Source: Lasiodiplodia sp. COLG20
Taxonomy: Eukaryota; Ascomycota; Dothideomycetes; Botryosphaeriales; Botryosphaeriaceae
Assembly (NCBI GenBank): GCA_009801085.1
Contig: VNWV01000003.1
Location: 2,790,001 to 2,854,000, forward strand
Direction: 5' to 3'
DNA: 64,000 nt
Numbering within the stretch: the stretch's first letter is position 1; each line of letters begins with the position of its first letter. The notes under the pieces are model-generated. The model saw only the letters and a list, made by a program, of their open reading frames with translations. It ran no database searches and was not told the DNA's origin. This document shows, piece after piece, positions 1 to 9,484 of this stretch. Made by a program: the position numbers and the translations under genes.

Positions 1-253
1 AGGAAGGTCGGTGTCTTTGGTATCGCACGCCTCCGGTTCGTTTCCGCGTCTGTCGAACGGCATGCCTGCAGTAAGCTGGTGGCGCACATGACAAGTAGAA
101 TTACGTATAAAATCTCTAACGCTAGTTTTCCTCGTCCTCCTTTTCACTGTCGATTTTTGACTCATCGTCACCACCTCGTTGAGATCACATCTATCCAGAA
201 AGAACAATAGCAGAGCGACGAGCTCCGCTCCAAAGCAAGAGCAAGGAGAAATC

Positions 254-1426
254 ATGGTCGGTCCAATTGCTGAAGCAAACAGCGCCAGTCTGGGGAACTC
301 TCTCTTTCGGGTCCACGACCATACAGAGAGCCCAGAGACCACACTGCTTCCGTATCTGCATCACAGCCTACCGTACGCGCTGCCACTCTACCGGCGCGTT
401 CAATTCGGGAATCGGAGCCAACACACTCGCATCCTGGCCACTGTCCCCGCGCACGACTCTTCTCCTTCCTCTACCACCATTCCCACCGCCGGAGGTCAGA
501 AACAGGAACAATGCTTCGCAGCAATCTACATCGACCGTTCCCGACGCCCGGAAACCGAAAGCTGGGTCTACGTCTCCTGGGACCATCCTTCCCACACCAG
601 CAACCTCTCCACCTGCACCTGCGCCCGCCACCTCCTCTCCGTCCTCTCGCACATCGCCGACAACACCAACGCCAGCACGCCGTCTGCGGTCCCTTACCCG
701 CCTCTCACCCCTGACGAGGAGGCCGACATCTGGGCCGCCGTCACCGCGACCGATGCGGACGAGACGGCCGCCAAGTACCACACGCACACCAGCGCCTCCG
801 CCGCCAAGTACCTCGAGAATCTGCACACGCCCTCGATGCTCAAGGTGGGTACTATGCACGCGGCGGGCGTGGCGTGGGCGCGGGGGTTGGGTATGCTGGA
901 CCGGGATGGTGTGGGCAGCGGCTTCGCGTATAGGAAATATGTTTTTCAAGCGCAAGAGAGTTTGCACGAGGATGAGAAGGTTATGGGGGAGGGCAGGTGG
1001 CAAGGGCTGAGCTGGGGTCAATTAAGGGAGGAGGATCTGGCCATCGTGAGGAGCAGGTCGGCGATTCCGAGGACAAATCGCACGTTGAGGACGTTGCCTT
1101 CCGTGGCGGTTTTTGCTACTATGGAGGGATACAAAAGGCCAGTGGCGTGGGCGTTTTTGGCCGTCGACGGGAGTTTGTCTTCGTTACATGTTGAGCCGGA
1201 ATACAGAGGCAAGGGATTGGCAAAGGCGATGGGCCGGAAGATCTTCCAGGAGGGGTGGGCTGCGTTCGGTGAAGATTTAAATGGGTTGGCGCATGCGGAT
1301 GTGGCGTTGGAGAATATGGAGAGCAATGGCGTTTGCAAGAGTTTGGGTGGCATTGATCAGGATTGGCAGGTGTACTGGGTGAGGATAGATCTAGACAGGG
1401 TGCAGGAAGTCGTCGCAGCGTCGTGA
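254..1426 (+). CDS. GNAT-family N-acetyltransferase (FR47-like)
   Basis: Single-exon gene of 390 codons. The open frame reaches back to 179 but the first ATG in frame is at 254, so I start there. The C-terminal third carries the GNAT acetyl-CoA-binding motif A: a beta strand (SSLHVEPEY) followed by RGKGLAKAMG, which fits the (Q/R)xxGx(G/A) loop that grips the CoA pyrophosphate. The N-terminal 200 residues are Ser/Thr/Pro rich and without a recognised domain. Proteins of this layout are common in ascomycetes and most lack a known substrate; acetyl transfer to an amine is inferred from the fold only. It ends 609 bp before the convergent P0 gene. Bases 1-253 hold only its upstream region. Confidence 0.75.
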   Translation: MVGPIAEANSASLGNSLFRVHDHTESPETTLLPYLHHSLPYALPLYRRVQFGNRSQHTRILATVPAHDSSPSSTTIPTAGGQKQEQCFAAIYIDRSRRPETESWVYVSWDHPSHTSNLSTCTCARHLLSVLSHIADNTNASTPSAVPYPPLTPDEEADIWAAVTATDADETAAKYHTHTSASAAKYLENLHTPSMLKVGTMHAAGVAWARGLGMLDRDGVGSGFAYRKYVFQAQESLHEDEKVMGEGRWQGLSWGQLREEDLAIVRSRSAIPRTNRTLRTLPSVAVFATMEGYKRPVAWAFLAVDGSLSSLHVEPEYRGKGLAKAMGRKIFQEGWAAFGEDLNGLAHADVALENMESNGVCKSLGGIDQDWQVYWVRIDLDRVQEVVAAS

Positions 1427-2035
1427 TTGATTGGCAATCACTTATCAAACATATCAAATCACAGAGAGAATTTAAGGAACTTGAGCATGGTCTTCTTCAT
1501 TTGTGGTCAGGACATTTACGAACTTGAAAGGATCTGGCTTGGCAGAATCGGTGGGTGGGCTTGGGCTTGCGCGGCTTCAAGACGAGATGTTCACGGAAAG
1601 TTGTGCTGCAATTCTAGACCCTTGAGCAAAAACAAAATTCTGAGGGATCACTTTCGCATTGGGAATGTGTATCGGATCTGCGGATCTTTCTGTCAGCTAA
1701 AATTCTAAGAAAGATGCGACATAATAACAAAATTTGAGTGATGGTGTCATTAAAAAATTAGAGTGTTTGGTTGTTGCGTTTTTGATCGTCATGGTGATCA
1801 GGGTTAAAAATTTATAATCATCCAAGAAGGTGGTTTGAAAAGAGAATCGTGCTTACCTTGTACTCCAAAACACAAAAGGCTAATGAGCATTTTCAGCATC
1901 ACGTCGCCTGAAGTGTTTCATTGTCCAATGTCTCCATTTTAGTTTGCTATTTGAACGATCACCTCACCAAGGCGAGCATTCTTCGCAACATCCGACATTT
2001 TGTTCTGAAGCGTTTGTTCGTTGCGTTTGAATAGC
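1427..2035. other. Convergent intergenic region, GNAT / P0 3' ends
   Basis: No gene is supported here. The stretch from about 1690 to 1900 is AT rich and probably holds the 3' untranslated regions and polyadenylation signals of the two genes that end into it. Confidence 0.5.
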
Positions 2036-3087
2036 TTAATCGAACAGACCGAAGCCCATGTCCTCGTCCTCGGACTCCTCGGGCTCCTCCTTCTTCTCCT
2101 CGGCAGCAGCGGCCGGAGCGGCGGCGCCACCAGCAGCGGCGGCGGCAGGAGCGGCCGAGGCGTACTTGTCGGGGTTGGCAATGCGGTCCTTGAGCTCCTC
2201 GATGGCCTCCCAGGAGTAGTCGGTCTCAACGGCAACAGCCAGGACCTTCTTGTAGGCGTTGACAACAGAGTGCATGACCGAAGGAAGGGTGGGGTAGTTG
2301 AGAGCCAGAGAGATCGAGGCAATGGTGGTGATGGCCGAGGAGAAGGTGGCAAGGAGCTGCGACTCCTCGATGTCAAGGACAGAGGCGTCGAAGGTCTGGC
2401 CGTTGTCGTAGATCTGGGAGACAACCATACCGTAGGTGAAGGGGGAGATGTTGAGCATGTTCAGGAGGGTAGCCTCGGAGGGGCCGACCTTGTTACCAGC
2501 CTCAACGAGCTTCAGGTCCGAAGTAATTTCGATGGTACCACGGGCAATCTTGGTAGGAACACCGAGGGCCTGGAAGAAAGAGGTCTTGCCGGGTTCCATA
2601 CCAGTGTTACCGGCCGGGACGAAGACGTCAGCCGGGGCGACGGCACCAGCACGGGCAGGAGCAGCGACACGGTTGCTGAGAATCTGGTCACGGATCGACT
2701 TCAGGTCACCGTTGGTGAAGATCTGTTGTCTGTCAGCCATTTCTGCAATCGCCCGGTTCCACAGCAATTGAACCACGTACGAAACCAACGTTGCCCTTGA
2801 CGTGGGGCAGGAGACGCTCGTACTCGGGGTTCTCGGCAACGAAGCCCCTCAGAGCACGGCGGACCATGGTGTTCTTGCCCATCAGGACGACGGCAACGCC
2901 GCGGAGAGCAGCACGGATCTCGTGCATCTGCTGGGAGGAGACACTGAAGGCGCATTAGAAGCAGGATACCAGGGCGGAGGCGGGAGACGCACTTGTCGAC
3001 GCCGACAATGAAGATGGACTTGTACTCCTCGAGGAGGGCCTTGAGCTTATCGAAGTAAGCGGCCTTGTTCTGAGACTTGCCCCCCAT
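2036..3087 (-). CDS. RPP0: 60S acidic ribosomal protein P0 (uL10)
   Basis: Three exons: 2993-3087, 2781-2943 and 2036-2722, together 315 codons (314 aa), the usual length for P0. Exon 1 opens [15 protein letters not shown]; the join to exon 2 restores [13 protein letters not shown], the highly conserved rRNA-binding signature. Exon 2 ends GNVGF and exon 3 resumes [13 protein letters not shown]. The C terminus is an Ala-rich hinge followed by the acidic tail [17 protein letters not shown], the P-stalk peptide that recruits elongation factors to the ribosomal GTPase centre. P0 anchors the P1/P2 dimers on the large subunit. It is transcribed divergently from TRM82 across only 223 bp. Identification is unambiguous. 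Confidence 0.98.
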
Positions 3088-3310
3088 AGCTTCGGTGAGG
3101 TATAGGATATTTCAGGCGAAGTCAAAAGCGTCTGATCGGTGGTGGGCGGCGTTCGTCGGAACGTTGTTGTTGGAGTCGCAGCACCAGCGCAAGAAAGTTG
3201 AAATGATGTCGTGCCTGCGTGTGGCCTCGCTTGCGCGCTAGCGCCGATCGCCCATTTTTTGGCAGCGCCAAGACCAGACTCACCACCCAAAACTCAATCT
3301 CGCTGCCACT
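3088..3310. promoter_or_regulatory. Divergent promoter, P0 (-) / TRM82 (+)
   Basis: The two start codons face away from each other across 223 bp, so both core promoters must lie here. The interval contains a GC-rich palindromic patch (GCGCTAGCGC, 3235-3244). Both products serve translation, so shared control is plausible but inferred. Confidence 0.6.
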
Positions 3311-5019
3311 ATGAAGCACCCTTACCAATGCCTTGTCGCTCTCGAGCGCGTGGGCTCGCAGGAGGTCAAGCTGTTGCTGGCCGCGAGCGCACATAATCTG
3401 CTGAGTATCGACCTTACTGCCGGCGAAATCCGAAGCATATGGTCTGCTGCGGCGCCCAGTAATGCTCCCGTAAGTGTGCTTCCAAGCATCTTTCGAGCCG
3501 ACTTTCCATGTTAAAAGCCTGCAGCTGCCATATTTCTCCATAAGCACCGGCTAATTTTGCGCCAGCCGGACAGCAGCCAGCCGGAGACAGCAGAGGGGCC
3601 GCCTGAAAAGAAAAGAAAGGTCTTAGATGACTCGGCTCAGCGCCCCAGGATTATCAAGCTTGTGGCTTCTAGAGATGGCCACCACATTGTCGCCGTGACT
3701 GGCGAGGACAAGCGTATACGCGTCTTTTCATTGGATCCAAGCGGGGCATTGAAGCAGCTGAGTGAAAGGTAGAGCGTCACTTCACCCGGTTCGTATTCCC
3801 TTTATTGAAGTCAGTCTGCAGGTCCATGCCAAAGCGGCCATGCGCGGTTGTCATAAATCAGGATGGCCAGACGATCCTCTGCGCGGATAAGTTCGGAGAC
3901 GTCTACGCCCTCCCGCTCCACCACACTGTAGAGGACGAGCAAGCTTTCGTCGCCAAAGCGGAGCAGGCGCCGAAGGCCTTTGTTCCGTCGGCCACTAATT
4001 TGACTGTGCACACAGCTAGAAACAGGAAGGCTCTGGAAGCACAGCTGAAGCAGCAGGACACTCAGGCAAAATCCAAGGAGCCCCTGCGATTCAAACACGA
4101 GCTGCTTCTTGGCCATGTGTCGATGCTGACAGATCTGCTGTTCGTCACTCTGGATGCCGAGGACTTGAAGGCCGAACCGAAGGCCTCCGTGTCGGGGCCT
4201 CGCAGCTACATCTTGACTGCGGACCGCGATGAACACATTCGGATTTCTCGAGGCCAACCCCAGAGCCACATCATCGAAGGCTTCTGCCTTGGCCACAAAG
4301 AGTTCATTAGCAAGATGTGTTTAGCAACGCCACAAGTTCTTGTGTCTGGTGGCGGCGATGATCACTTGTTCGTCTGGGACTGGCTGAAAGGCAATTTGCT
4401 AAGAAAGATCTCACTCCGAGACATCTTGTCGTCTGTTCCCGACGCAGGGGAATTCGCCGGCGAGAAAAGGCGTGAGCTCAATATTGCAGTGTCCGGCCTC
4501 TGGGGAGTCCCGCAGACGGCGAAGGAGAAGGTAGGACTGCATCCTAGCAATTCACGCATGGTTGCTAATCGGAACAGAGGGCAATCTTGGTGGCACTGGA
4601 GGGCGTGCCGGCGCTGATTTCCATCAATGTGGAAGCGCTGCAAGGCGCCGAGCCGGTTCAGGCGACGGCCATGGCCATCTCTGGCAATGTCTTGGACGTG
4701 GCGGCGGGTTCGGACGGGGTGATCATTTCCGTAGACAACATTCACGTGCCAGGGTCAACGACCAACAAGCGCTCTGAGCAGGTAAGGCCACGGCTCGCAC
4801 AGCCGGGAGTGAGGATGCAGCTAACTCGCGGGGCCACAGGAAGCAGAGGAGGCGGCGCGGCTGCTGTGGGCGGACAACGCGACTGCGATGTCGGGGAACG
4901 AACAGCTGGGGCGGGCGAATCAGCTGGACACAGCGGAGACAAGCAACAGTGCCGGTCTGGGCGAGTTGTTGTACGGGATCGCGAATCTGCGCAAGCGTGG
5001 AGGGGGTGGTGACGAGTGA
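3311..5019 (+). CDS. TRM82: tRNA (guanine-N7)-methyltransferase non-catalytic WD40 subunit
   Basis: Five exons: 3311-3469, 3566-3768, 3822-4530, 4578-4781 and 4840-5019; all junctions are GT-AG and in frame, giving 484 aa. The protein is a WD-repeat propeller that, in the known family, scaffolds the catalytic Trm8 subunit to make m7G46 in tRNA. Family hallmarks are visible: a basic linker (PPEKKRKVLDD), the CxMPKRPCA-like stretch read as RSMPKRPCAVV, DGQTILCADKFGDVYALPL, and the late blade YILTADRDEHIRISRG followed by GHKEFISKMC and SGGGDDHLFVWDW. The basic linker may be a nuclear localisation signal. It shares its promoter with P0. Catalysis is expected to depend on a Trm8 gene outside this window. 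Confidence 0.93.
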
Positions 5020-5616
5020 TTATCGTGATAAGGGAGGCTGGAACGGGTTATCTAAGACTGAACAGGGGCACGGGCAGTGACGTTGAGTTCTGGATCGGGG
5101 GCATCTAGTAAGCAGTCGAGTTTTGGAGAGGCACCGGCGCCGGCTTTCGCACGGCGAGTTAGCCCCCAAGGGCCCTTTGCCGGCCGATTGCGCCATGAAG
5201 CTTCGAGTACCACGACTTAGAAATCATCAGAGCCTTCGACTCCACTGCCGTTGACGATAAATACACTTGGCTTCGCCCTGCTGCACTTCACGCCCGTCGA
5301 CCGACTTCGCTGTGCTTCGCTTCACCCATCCTCCGCCCCGCCCCACCGCCCGCATTCCGTCATTTGGCCGGCTCGCCGCCGACCTTGGGAATTTCTACGC
5401 ACCTCGGTGGACCCAGACTCCCGTCACCCCATAGCCTCTCTTCTCGCAACCGCCAAACTGTTCGCCGCAGCCTTTCGCAGAGCGACCGCCTCTCCGCTTC
5501 GCGCCTCTCTCTCTGTTCCGCTCGCCGCAGCCGCGTCCTTGCAGCAGAGACAAACGGCCGCCTCTGGACTTCCAGCCGCTTCTTCCATCTCCAACGCAGT
5601 TAAAGGCACAAAAATT
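5020..5616 (+). promoter_or_regulatory. Promoter and long leader of thioredoxin reductase, with in-frame AUG-less open frame
   Basis: After the TRM82 stop there is a promoter-like stretch, then a pyrimidine-rich leader typical of fungal 5' UTRs. From 5221, just after an in-frame TAG at 5218, to 5616 the frame of the TRR1 start codon stays open for 132 codons without any ATG. Its last 60 codons are rich in Ala, Arg, Ser and Leu and almost free of acidic residues (for example LLATAKLFAAAFRRATASP), as in a mitochondrial targeting sequence. Whether it is translated cannot be told from DNA alone. Confidence 0.5.
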
Positions 5617-6945
5617 ATGCACTCCAAGGTCGTCAGTACGTATCCCCGTGCCCCAAGCTTGCACGCGGGCGAGAGCTAACTGTCCATCCCCAGTCATCGG
5701 GTACGAATATTTCCCTCCTGCATGCGATGCGCCGGTATTCGGGCCGCTTGGCTTTCGAGAGAGGATACTGACTGCTGTCTTTTTGCAGTTCTGGCCCTGC
5801 TGGCCACACCGCAGCCATCTATGCCGCTCGCGCTGACCTGAAGCGTAAGTCGCTCCGCCGACCATGAGGATATCGGCTAACAGCCACGCAGCCGTTCTGT
5901 ATGAGGGTTTCCTTGCGCTCGGCATCGCGGCTGGTGGCCAATTGACCACCACCGACGAGGTGGAGAACTACCCCGGCTTCAAGCACATTCAGGGTTCTAC
6001 TCTGATGGTAAGTCCACCTGTCCTGCCCATCTTGCAAAAAACAAGTGCCTGATTTGGCGCCCTATCACGCAGGACCAAATGCGCGCTCAATCCGAAGCCT
6101 GCGGCACCGAGATCGTTTCGCAGACTGTCGGCAAGGTCGATCTGAGCCAGCGCCCTTTCAAGTACTGGCTGCACCCCATGGGCGACGATGATACCCTCGA
6201 GGAGGAGACGCACACTGCCGATACCATTATTGTTGCTACCGGTGCCAAGGCGCGGAGACTGAATCTGCCCGGCGAGGAAAAGTACTGGGGCAACGGCGTC
6301 AGCGCATGCGCCGTCTGCGACGGCTCCGCTCCAATCTTCCGCAACAAGCCCCTCGTCGTCATCGGCGGCGGTGACTCGGCCGTTGAGGAGGCCATCTACC
6401 TGACGAAGAAGGCCTCGAAGGTCTATGTTCTCGTCCGCCGCGATGTGCTGCGTGCGTCTAAGTCCAACGCGAAGAGACTCGAGACCAACCCCAAGGTCGA
6501 GATCAAGTACAACACTCAAGGTGTCGAAATCAAGGGTGACGAGAAGGCTGGTGGTCTCATGACGCACCTTGTTGTCAAGAACAACAAGACCAACGAGACG
6601 GAGACTCTGGATGCCAACGGTCTTTTCTACGCTGTCGGCCACGATCCTGCCACTGCCTTGTTCAAGGGCCAGCTGGACATGGACGAGGACGGCTACCTGA
6701 TCACCGAGCCTGGCCGTGGCCTCACCAACGTCGCCGGTGTCTTCGCCGCTGGTGACGTCCAGGACAAGCGCTACAGGCAGGCTATCACCAGCGCTGGCGC
6801 CGGCTGCATTGCCGCGCTTGAGGCGGAGAAGTTCATCGTGGAGAACGAAGACGAGCCCGAGAATCCTCTCGAGGCGGAGTCTGAGACGAAGAAGTCCCAG
6901 GCCAACGGCGTCGTCCCCGAGTACCGCTCGAACCCTACTCTCTAA
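5617..6945 (+). CDS. TRR1: Thioredoxin reductase (NADPH)
   Basis: Five exons: 5617-5635, 5694-5700 (only 7 nt), 5789-5844, 5892-6007 and 6073-6945, giving 356 aa, a little longer than the usual 320-340. The join yields [23 protein letters not shown], the FAD-binding GxGxxG motif, then AAGGQLTTT and VENYPGF. The redox-active disulphide is CAVCDG (usual CATCDG) and the NADPH site is [10 protein letters not shown]. The enzyme is a low-Mr flavoprotein that reduces thioredoxin with NADPH and thereby supports ribonucleotide reductase, peroxiredoxins and sulphate assimilation. The 20-odd extra C-terminal residues ([20 protein letters not shown]) are hydrophilic. Filamentous fungi often have one such gene for cytosol and mitochondria, which makes the open leader upstream interesting. 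Confidence 0.96.
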
Positions 6946-7649
6946 TTTCAATGTTATATCCATCCTGTACAGAGAGTCGCAACGACTCGTCTCCCCGAGG
7001 CACGAGCGGGGGTTTTCCTTTCCGCATTACCTTTAGAGCTCCTCTTGGCGATAGAGCGGCAGATACCACCTCTGCGATGATCCGGTTTTTGGTTTATTAA
7101 AAAAGATACTCATGCAAACCTATGCCCATGACTCATGGATAGAAGGGGAGGGCTTTTGCATAGTGCATGGTTGGAAACTGATGGGTGGGTTTACACGGCG
7201 TGATGCATTCCGCTATAATGACGCCGGTGGCTTTGTCAATAGACTCCGGGAGCAGATTAGACATACAGACTAAGATATGCTGCTTTATATTTGGCTCCCA
7301 GAAACTGATGTACGCATTGAGAAAGCGGTCGTCAATGATTGGCTTCTACCATATGCACATTCTTGTGCCACCAAAAGCGTAATTGGCTGCGTGAACCGCA
7401 CAGATCTTCGCAGAAGACTGGTTAAAGCTTCGGCCGGCGGTTTTTCATTCGCGGTCACGAGACTATTTATTTTACGGCGAACAACCTTATCCACCGCGAA
7501 AGGCGTTGAGGTGTGGCTGGTGAATGCACTTGACCCATTCAGGCTAGCGCCAAAAAGTTCCAGAAACTGCCGACGTGATCGAACCTTTCGCGACGGCACT
7601 ATTCGCCTCCCATCTTTGCATCTGCACCCTCCTCACCAATTCCTTAGCC
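6946..7649. other. Intergenic: TRR1 3' end and promoter of the RRM gene
   Basis: No gene is supported. The first part is the TRR1 3' region. The open frame that runs from 7277 into the next gene is just the upstream extension of that gene's reading frame and starts far outside any expected transcript. Confidence 0.45.
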
Positions 7650-8673
7650 ATGTAAGTTTTTCTACTTCAATGCTCCGAGGTGGCTTGATGTTGACCACCA
7701 TTTTCGCTCGCAGGTATCTTCTCCGCCGCGCAGCGCTCCGCGCTGCCTCGTCCTCCAGCGCTTCCATTGCCATTACCGCTAGGCCGCGCACCTTCACCAG
7801 CCTCACATCCGCCTCCGCTTTCCGTCCGCACCAGCAGCAATGGCTGGCCGTGAGCCAGCGCCGCTTCAACAGCGAGGATGCCAGCTCTGCTCGCCCCAGC
7901 CAGGAAAACACCACTGGTGAAACGGTGACCTCTGAGCAGTCAGCCGCCGTCGACGCCGAGACTTCTTCTCAAAGAACCCAGACTGAGACTGCGCCGTTTG
8001 GCTCCGCACCCCAGCCGGAGCGACAGGCCAACCGCGGGCCATTTATGCAGGTGGACGAGAACCAGAAGACGCTCTACGTCGGCAACCTGTTTTACCAGAC
8101 GACCGAGGACCACCTGAGACAGGAATTCTCGCGTTTCGGCAACATTGTCAAGACCATGATCATCCGGGATCCCGCTGGTCTTAGCAGAGGGTATTTTCTC
8201 TCGGCCAACTTTGAAGAGAGCTTAGTCGCTAACGCTTGTTGTGTTCAATTTCCAGGTTCGGCTACGTCGAGTATGACTCCACCGACAGCGCCACCGATGC
8301 TCTGGTGCAGATGAACCAGCGCGTCCTCGATGGCCGGCGGCTGACGGTCCAGCACCACAAGAGGCGTGCACCGGAGGACCGCCAGCGTAAACGCGCCGAC
8401 CTAGGGCCGAATCCGCCCAGCAAGACGCTCTTCATTGGTAACATGTCGTTTGAGATGAGCGACCGCGACCTCAACGACCTGTTCCGCGACATCCGCAACG
8501 TCCTCGATGTGCGTGTCGCCATTGACCGCCGCACCGGCCAGCCCCGCGGCTTCGCCCACGCCGACTTCCTTGACGAGACCAGCGCGACCAAGGCCATGGA
8601 GGTGCTCAAGCACAAGGAGGTCTACGGTAGGCGCCTGCGCATTGACTACTCCCGCTCGAGCCAACATCAGTGA
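7650..8673 (+). CDS. Mitochondrial-type protein with two RRM domains
   Basis: Exons 7650-7651, 7714-8190 and 8256-8673 give 298 aa. The start codon itself is interrupted: AT lies at 7650-7651 before a GTAAGT donor, and the G follows the acceptor at 7714. The N terminus (MYLLRRAALRAASSSS, later SQRRFNSE) is Arg/Ser rich without acids up to about residue 60 and looks like a cleavable mitochondrial presequence. RRM1 has RNP2 LYVGNL and RNP1 RGFGYVEY (the latter created by splicing); RRM2 has LFIGNM and RGFAHADF. Two tandem RRMs and little else suggest a mitochondrial RNA-binding factor for stability, processing or translation; the target is unknown. Without splicing of intron 1 an in-frame ATG at 7670 could be used instead. 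Confidence 0.85.
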
Positions 8674-9426
8674 GCAAGTGGAGCTTCAATCAGTACGCCA
8701 TCAGTCACCGCCTCTTCTTCCGTATTATAAGAGTGCGTGGCAGCCGGGGTGCCTGGGAAAGCCACTCAGGCTGAACTATGTTTTAATTCAAACATTTGGA
8801 AGGAAAAGGGGGTTGTAGTTGAAGCATATGGTTGCGGATCGTCATGATCATGATCCGGCTGCGGCAGGGAAAGATTTCTTTGCTACATACGCTGCCTAGT
8901 CAAGGCCCCGAAGCGCGCTCTTGACAGCCATGCGGCGAGACGATGACAGTACTGTATGATACAAGGAGTTCAAAAATTATGTTTTTTTTTTTTCGTGTAC
9001 GGAGCAGAAATTTGGTTTCGGTGCTTTGATCGAGTTGGTTGAAAGAACCTTATGTATATACCTTGCTCTCCACTCCCGAATACATGCATTTGCCCAAGTT
9101 CTGTACAAGTTCCTATTGGAAGTTTTTCTTGGACTGCGAACCGCCATCAATTTATATTGCCCAATTGACCGTCAGTGAAATGAAACTATTATACATTATC
9201 AGTGAAATTTTATTCAACGTGCCGTATCTAAAGCCAAGAGAAACATGAGAGGGATGCGACACAAGTTCGCGCAAGAGGGGAAGCATGGAGAAAGTGTATT
9301 CAACAATCTTAATAGACAAGGAGAGGTTGTATGTCATTCAGAACAGAGATAGTATAAGATAACCGTTCCACCTACTACACAGTTCGCGTGTGGATGGCAG
9401 CCATTTCCCATCCTCTGACGACAAAG

Positions 9427-9446
9427 GGTGCTTACGCATAAGCACC
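9427..9446. repeat. Perfect 8-bp stem hairpin
   Basis: GGTGCTTA and TAAGCACC are exact reverse complements separated by the 4-nt loop CGCA. It lies in the gene-free interval, 25 bp from a second palindrome. Function is unknown. Confidence 0.6.
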
Positions 9447-9470
9447 AAGGTTAGGTGGAAGCTGGCGTCG

Positions 9471-9484
9471 AGCTCAGCTGAGCT
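9471..9484. repeat. Perfect 14-bp palindrome AGCTCAGCTGAGCT
   Basis: The 14 bases equal their own reverse complement and contain the E-box-like core CAGCTG. This could be a dimeric transcription factor site or chance. Confidence 0.6.

Noticed and set aside
5989..6963. 324-codon open frame antisense to thioredoxin reductase
   Set aside because: Shadow of a highly biased real gene; no motifs.
7277..7649. Upstream extension of the RRM reading frame to 7277
   Set aside because: It lacks a presequence character, lies far from the expected leader, and the split AUG at 7650 gives a better protein start.
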